From: Hondaea fermentalgiana
Lineage: Eukaryota; Sar; Bigyra; Thraustochytrida; Thraustochytriidae
Length of the DNA: 29,232 nt
Reading direction: 5' to 3'
Assembly (NCBI GenBank): GCA_014084085.1
Contig: NPFB01000016.1
Location: 156,492-185,723 of the forward strand
Notes under the pieces: generated by a model
The model's input: the letters and a program-made list of their open reading frames with translations, nothing else
Databases searched by the model: none
What the model was told of the DNA's origin: nothing
Shown here: positions 24,643 to 29,232 of the stretch, piece by piece
Layout: each line of letters opens with the position of its first letter
Position numbering within the stretch: the stretch's first letter is position 1
Position numbers and translations under genes: made by a program

Positions 24643-26961
24643 ATGCTGCTCTCCAAGATTGTCTCTGTTGCACTCGTTGCAGCGACGATCCTTGGCAACG
24701 CACATGGCATGATCATGAGCGACCAAGAAGCTGCAGCTGCCCGAGACCAAGGCTTTGGCACGACAGGGCGCAGCCTGCAAGACCAAGAGGACTATATTGC
24801 TCAGGTCCTCGACGGCGCAGATACTGGCGCTGCCTGCGACTTCATTGCGCAGAATATCACGCAATGGAAGAATGAATACATCATCGATAGCCTCGAAACC
24901 AATGGATCCAGAGACGACCAAGTCACGTCCGCGACGATCAAGACCTGTTTTGTCTTCTTCTCAGGCCCTCAAGAGCTCGCTACATTTGTCGCTGGCCTTG
25001 AAAAGGTTCTCTCCGTGGAACTTGACGTCATGGTTATTGGCGCAGCCGCCCCAGCTTCCTGGGGTCTTGACCGCATCGACCAAGAAAATCTCCCTCTCAA
25101 CAATGCTCCACTCGACATATCCCATACTGGCATTGGTGTAAACATCTACATCTTGGACACCGGTGTCAACGTCCCACACTACGAATTCGGCGGTCGGGCT
25201 CACCTCATGCAGGACTTTACTTCCGAGGCCGGCGGGAGTATCGTCGATGGCAATGGACATGGAACTCACTGCTCGGGCACAGCGGCTGGGGCGACGTTTG
25301 GCGTTGCCCGGGAAGCCACCATTCTTGGTGTCAAAGTTCTTCGATCCTCGGGAAATGGACCGACATCAGGCGTGATCAAAGGTATCAAGTGGGCCGTTCA
25401 GCATCAGGCCGAGCAGTATAGCGGCGAAGCTGCGGTGATTTCCATGTCGCTTGGTGGTGGTCGGAGTACGGCCATGAATAATGCTGTCATCGAAGCTGCC
25501 GAGGCCGGCATGATCGTCGTCGTTGCTGCTGGAAATGATAATGAAGACGCCTGCAATAGCTCGCCTGCGAGCGCGGGCGGCAACGGTGCTGCGGGCGGAG
25601 TCATCAGCGTCGGCTCGACGACCTCGAGCGACCGCATGTCGAGCTTCTCCAATCATGGCAAGTGCACCGACCTCTTTGCGCCTGGCTCGAGCATCAAGTC
25701 AGCCTGGAAAGGTAGCTCCTCGGCCTACAAGACAAAGAGCGGCACATCGATGGCCACCCCTCATGTCGCAGGCGTTGCAGCTGTCCTTCTCGACAAGCAC
25801 AACAAAGACAAGGACGCCGCGCAGACTGAGCTCTTTAGTCTGCTGGTCCCCGACAAGATTTCATCTCTCGAGGGTGAAGGCACGCCCAACCTCTTATTGC
25901 AGGTACCAACGTACACGGGTCCGCCAACGCCGCCAACCGTGTCGCCAACGATGCCGCCGACGAACCTGCCGAACGAAGTCTGCATTGATGGCTATTGCGT
26001 ACCCTTTGAGAAGTCGACATTTGGACGTGACTTTCCCTTGGACGAGGTGATTAGCGGTCCGCTTTTCTCTACGCTCAACAACCTCTGCGCGGCCACGGAT
26101 GAGGACTTTCGTGACAAGGTCGTCATGGTTCCACGAGGAGACTGCACGTTTTTCGAAAAGGTCAAGACGGCAGAAAATCAAGGCGCCAAAGCCGTGATCA
26201 TCCGTCTCACTGGCGCGACAGACGCCATCTTCCCTGCGAACTACTACGGGTCAGACTCGACAGAGCTGCTCTCCGTCATGATTGGATTCAAGCACGCAAC
26301 AACGGTTCAAAATCTTATCGACTATTCCGATGATGGCACAGAGGTACTCGCGGTGCTCGGCTCACCTAGCAACTCGGGAACGCAGGCCCCGACACCGTTT
26401 CCAACCACGGCGGCGCCAACTGCGCCAACCCATAAGCCGACAATGTCGCCTACGTCAAGTCCAACAAACTATCCAACAGTATTGTGCTCCTCCTTGGACG
26501 GTCGCAAGTCCCGCTGCAAATCGAGCGACAACTGCCTGTGGGACAGCAACACAAAAGAGTGCATTGATGCAAGTGGCGACCTTCCTTGCAGCTTGCTCAC
26601 GGAGGAGATTTGTGCAAACGACGCCACCTGCGCTTGGCTTCTGCTTCCCGAGGTATCCAAGAATTTTGCGTGCTACGACATTGATGACGTTCCGACGCCC
26701 GTGGATGACATGCAAACGCCGCAGGCCTGCGCTGCTGTAAAGTATGACGAAGCGCAAGCCTTGTGCGAGGAAATGGGGCTCGACCTTTGTCTCGGCTCCG
26801 AGTTGGCACATGCAACAACCCAAAATGAGTGCAAGTTTGATAGCAAGTGGGTATGGTCGACCACTCCTTGCGCTAAAAACAAATACTTCCAAATCAAGAA
26901 GAACAAGATGAAGGTACGCTGCAGGAACAAAAAGAATAAAGCCGGCACGCGTTGTTGCTAG
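24643..26961 (+). CDS. Secreted subtilisin-like serine protease (S8, proteinase K type) with PA domain
   Basis: 772 codons from ATG 24643, chosen because a clean signal peptide follows (MLLSKIVSVALVAATILGNA); 50 further in-frame Lys-rich codons upstream (from 24493) would block secretion. Order of parts: signal peptide 1-22; I9-like propeptide to about 140 (CFVFFSGPQELATFVAGLEK); peptidase S8 about 140-410 with catalytic D172 (ILDTGV), H206 (GHGTH) and S369 (GTSMATPHVAG) and oxyanion N298 (AAGND); Thr/Pro stalk 421-443; PA domain about 444-580 (VMVPRGDCTFFEKVKTAENQ); second PTxxPT stalk 582-612; a Cys-rich tail with a basic end (KKNKMKVRCRNKKNKAG). The enzyme should cut proteins outside the cell or in a lytic compartment. 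Spacing of the triad fits proteinase K. The PA domain lies after the catalytic domain rather than inside it. A paralogue begins at 28891. Confidence 0.95.
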   Translation: MLLSKIVSVALVAATILGNAHGMIMSDQEAAAARDQGFGTTGRSLQDQEDYIAQVLDGADTGAACDFIAQNITQWKNEYIIDSLETNGSRDDQVTSATIKTCFVFFSGPQELATFVAGLEKVLSVELDVMVIGAAAPASWGLDRIDQENLPLNNAPLDISHTGIGVNIYILDTGVNVPHYEFGGRAHLMQDFTSEAGGSIVDGNGHGTHCSGTAAGATFGVAREATILGVKVLRSSGNGPTSGVIKGIKWAVQHQAEQYSGEAAVISMSLGGGRSTAMNNAVIEAAEAGMIVVVAAGNDNEDACNSSPASAGGNGAAGGVISVGSTTSSDRMSSFSNHGKCTDLFAPGSSIKSAWKGSSSAYKTKSGTSMATPHVAGVAAVLLDKHNKDKDAAQTELFSLLVPDKISSLEGEGTPNLLLQVPTYTGPPTPPTVSPTMPPTNLPNEVCIDGYCVPFEKSTFGRDFPLDEVISGPLFSTLNNLCAATDEDFRDKVVMVPRGDCTFFEKVKTAENQGAKAVIIRLTGATDAIFPANYYGSDSTELLSVMIGFKHATTVQNLIDYSDDGTEVLAVLGSPSNSGTQAPTPFPTTAAPTAPTHKPTMSPTSSPTNYPTVLCSSLDGRKSRCKSSDNCLWDSNTKECIDASGDLPCSLLTEEICANDATCAWLLLPEVSKNFACYDIDDVPTPVDDMQTPQACAAVKYDEAQALCEEMGLDLCLGSELAHATTQNECKFDSKWVWSTTPCAKNKYFQIKKNKMKVRCRNKKNKAGTRCC

Positions 26962-28890
26962 GCTTTGCTGGCAAGAGCGATTGCGCGCATTCCATCCTTT
27001 TCTTCTTCTCGAGTACGTGCGCTCTTTCGCCGCATTTCTCCCCACGGCACCCCCTTTTATCTCTTGAAAGAACGAATCGAGACAATTTTATCTTTTCCCT
27101 TTTTCTTTTGCTTTTGCTCTTACTTTTCGAGAAGCGACTCGGAACGACGAGTTGGGCTCTATCTATATCATCATTCTCGTCGCTGACAAGACTTTCGACT
27201 TTCAACGGCACATGACAGAGTCCAGAGCGAAGAAAAGGTGCGCTTGCAACGAAAAGGAGAAAGTCATGTTACGTTTATGAAGAAGAAGTGCCTTCACAAG
27301 CTATTTTTACGCCAACTTACTTCTTTTGCGAAAGCTTCCCGAGCGATGCACGGACGAGATTACAGGTATCAGAAAATGAAGGCACACAACCAAGAAAAAG
27401 ATTGAATAGATCCGTTTTTTTTTTATTGAAAGTTTGTTATTTGTTTTGGAAATAAAATGATGGTGGAGTGGAAAGAAAATTAACAGTAAGAAAGAGTGGC
27501 GCTGCCGCCACACCGACCGTCGCTCCGCGTCAGGTTGAGGCGAGGCCCGGCTCCGCGTCCACGGGAAGCGAGGTCAAGCCAACCCGCGCTGCTGCATAGG
27601 GCCAGAGCTACCATTGACGCTGATCTCGAGGTAGGACATACTTGACCTGGCGCGGACGCGAATGAGTAGGTTGGCGAGAAGCCAGGCCATCTTGCTGGCA
27701 AGAGCGGGCGAGGTGAAAACACGTCACGGTATTCCGCGCCGGGGTCCGCGCGCAGCTTCTCAGGCGGCCGCGGCTCGCTTTTTCTCACGGGTTTTAGTGT
27801 CGTCGCCATTCAATCTGTGATAGAAAGGTAAGACGTCGCTCAGCGCGAGCCGGGCCTGTTCCTGTCCGCCGACTGAATCGTTTCGATCCGCCATTCGCCC
27901 ATCGTGGCTGCCAGCTGGCTTGAGCTCCATACACAAAGCGTGCCCGCGCACCGAAGCAGCGGCTTGACTTTTTTTAATTCTGCGCTCCTTCTGCCCGACC
28001 GGTCCCGTGTGCGGGGCTGCGCCTGGACGGAGGCGCGGGCAGCACCACCAGTAGCAGTAGCAGTAGCAGCAGCAGCAGCTGCAGCAGCTAGCTCGTTCGT
28101 TCAGCCTGGCAGGTGAGATTTGACCCAGAGACAGACATCCTATCTAGGTCACTCGGTTACAGTTTCTCTTGGAAGGCGTTCAGCGGGATCGTTTGTTGCC
28201 CCGCAGGTGCTCAACCGATTTATACTCTTGCAGGCAGGCAACTCGAGCTGAAAGGCCCTAAAACGTGACGATAAACATCGGGGACCAAGTGCGACAGGCC
28301 ATACTCGCGCGCGCCGGCCGCGCGGGGAGAATGGGGGTCCCCGTCGCGGGCGATTCGAGAGAGAGTCGGCCTAGTCCCAGCGCGGAGCCATGGACAACGA
28401 CGTGCCACTGTTAACGGAACTTCCTCCGCGCCATATACATTGAAACTCAAGTATGACACGTTGTCTGTAAATAATAGAAACCGAGAGAGGGACGAAGCGG
28501 CGCGACGCATTGTCTGAAACCCACGTGCAAAGGATTAGATGTAAATCGCCGCCCCCTACGAGACAAAGTCAAAGAAGAAAGAGGAAGTTGCGCGGATTTT
28601 TTCTTGGGCCGCTCCGCTCGGCGCGGACAATCAATAAAAGAAAAGGAGCTCTCTTGCATTTGGTGAGACGAAGAAGGGGTTCGCTCGCTCAATCTTGGCC
28701 GGACGATCAATGCAAATCCAAAACTTGATCGAACCAAACAAACAGCTATAGCTAGCAAGCACGGTCGACCCGTGCGAGCTCCATAGCGTTCGTGCATAAG
28801 ACCCGTTGCATTTCGAAAGTCCCGGATCGGGCTTTTCGAGTAATAAGGAAAGTGAATCAACAACCGGGGTAGGACAGCTGCAAACACATC
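26962..28890. other. Gene-free interval between the two protease paralogues
   Basis: About 1.9 kb with only short, overlapping frames on both strands and no recognisable protein. It contains pyrimidine-rich DNA at about 27086-27130, a T10 run at 27415-27424, an AATAAA at about 27452, and CAGTAG/CAGCAG repeats at about 28051-28088. The first ~200 bp should be the 3' UTR of the first protease; the last few hundred hold the promoter of the second. I saw no leftover protease motifs in between. Confidence 0.55.
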
Positions 28891-29232
28891 ATGATGCTAT
28901 CGAAGCTCGTCTATTTTATGGCCATTGCCACGGCCTTGCTGGGTCATGCGAACGGCATGGTTCTGGAGGACGATGACTCGCAAGAAGCTGCGCGCCGATT
29001 GCTCATCAAGTCTAGACGTGGTCTTCAGTCGAACAGCGACTTCATCGCCGAGGTCTACGATGGCGTGGACACCGGCGCTGCTTGTGATCTTATCAAGGAA
29101 AACATCACGACATGGAAAAAAAACAACCCTGCTGATTCTACCACTTCTTCCCTTCGTGCCTACGAGGAGTCTGAGGACGAGGTCACGACAGCTACGATCA
29201 AGACTTGCTTCGTCTTCTTTAGCGGAACCGAG
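28891..29232 (+). CDS. Secreted subtilisin-like protease paralogue, 5' part only (cut by window end)
   Basis: From ATG 28891 the frame is open for 114 codons to the last base. It begins with a signal peptide (MMLSKLVYFMAIATALLGHA, NG). The propeptide closely parallels the protease at 24643: DFIAEVYDGVDTGAACDLI against DYIAQVLDGADTGAACDFI, ENITTWK against QNITQWK, and TATIKTCFVFFSG against SATIKTCFVFFSG. The conserved order and spacing show a tandem gene duplication, about 4.2 kb start to start. The catalytic domain lies outside the window, so its integrity cannot be judged. Inference: an extracellular digestive protease like its neighbour. Confidence 0.88.
   Translation, partial: MMLSKLVYFMAIATALLGHANGMVLEDDDSQEAARRLLIKSRRGLQSNSDFIAEVYDGVDTGAACDLIKENITTWKKNNPADSTTSSLRAYEESEDEVTTATIKTCFVFFSGTE

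Noticed and set aside
27480..28116. Short frames on both strands between the proteases
   Set aside because: No motif, no consistent codon pattern, overlapping each other; not supportable as genes.

Overview
The window looks like nuclear DNA of a GC-rich, intron-poor protist. My best guess is a stramenopile of the labyrinthulomycete/thraustochytrid type. That is inference from several things together: long single-exon genes, rare GT-AG introns of about 150-200 nt, secreted proteins with Pro/Thr 'PTxxPT' stalks, a Crinkler-like nuclease-kinase relic, and many microsatellites. A 100-N assembly gap lies at 15255-15354. There are no bacterial operons.

Left part (1-14.5 kb), ordinary housekeeping genes. 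1-1.6 kb is non-coding and repeat-rich: a degenerate tandem repeat at the left edge, a 58-bp inverted repeat, and CTG, CATCC and GACATC microsatellites. Then come a BAR-domain protein (1640-3322, +), an Enhancer-of-polycomb-like chromatin protein (3559-5565, -) divergent from a DHHC palmitoyltransferase (6137-7438, +), a leucine-rich-repeat protein (7812-10502, +) and a Cys-rich type I membrane protein (10754-11629, -). The last is divergent from a two-exon VMA21-like V-ATPase assembly factor (12192-12796, +). A mitoferrin-like mitochondrial carrier (13107-14519, -) follows, with a large Ala/Ser/Gly-rich insertion.

Middle part (14.5-17 kb): extremely low-complexity DNA around the assembly gap, with no supported gene.

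Right-middle part (17-22.6 kb): four consecutive minus-strand genes, all damaged or hard to model. They are a SET-domain gene, a BNR/Asp-box beta-propeller-like gene with frameshifts, an MPPED-type metallophosphoesterase with three in-frame stop codons, and a Crinkler/FunK1-like gene. In the last, the nuclease-like half is still open but the kinase half carries several frameshifts. This block is the most unusual part of the window. It looks like a gene graveyard between the repeat-rich gap and the protease locus.

Right part (22.6-29.2 kb): non-coding DNA, a secreted subtilisin-like protease with propeptide, PA domain and Thr/Pro stalks (24643-26961, +), about 1.9 kb without a gene, and the 5' end of a paralogous secreted protease (28891 to the window edge, +). 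I found no convincing tRNA, rRNA, CRISPR or complete transposable element. I see no clear new multi-gene system; the strongest leads are the decaying block, the nuclease-kinase relic and the carrier insertion.
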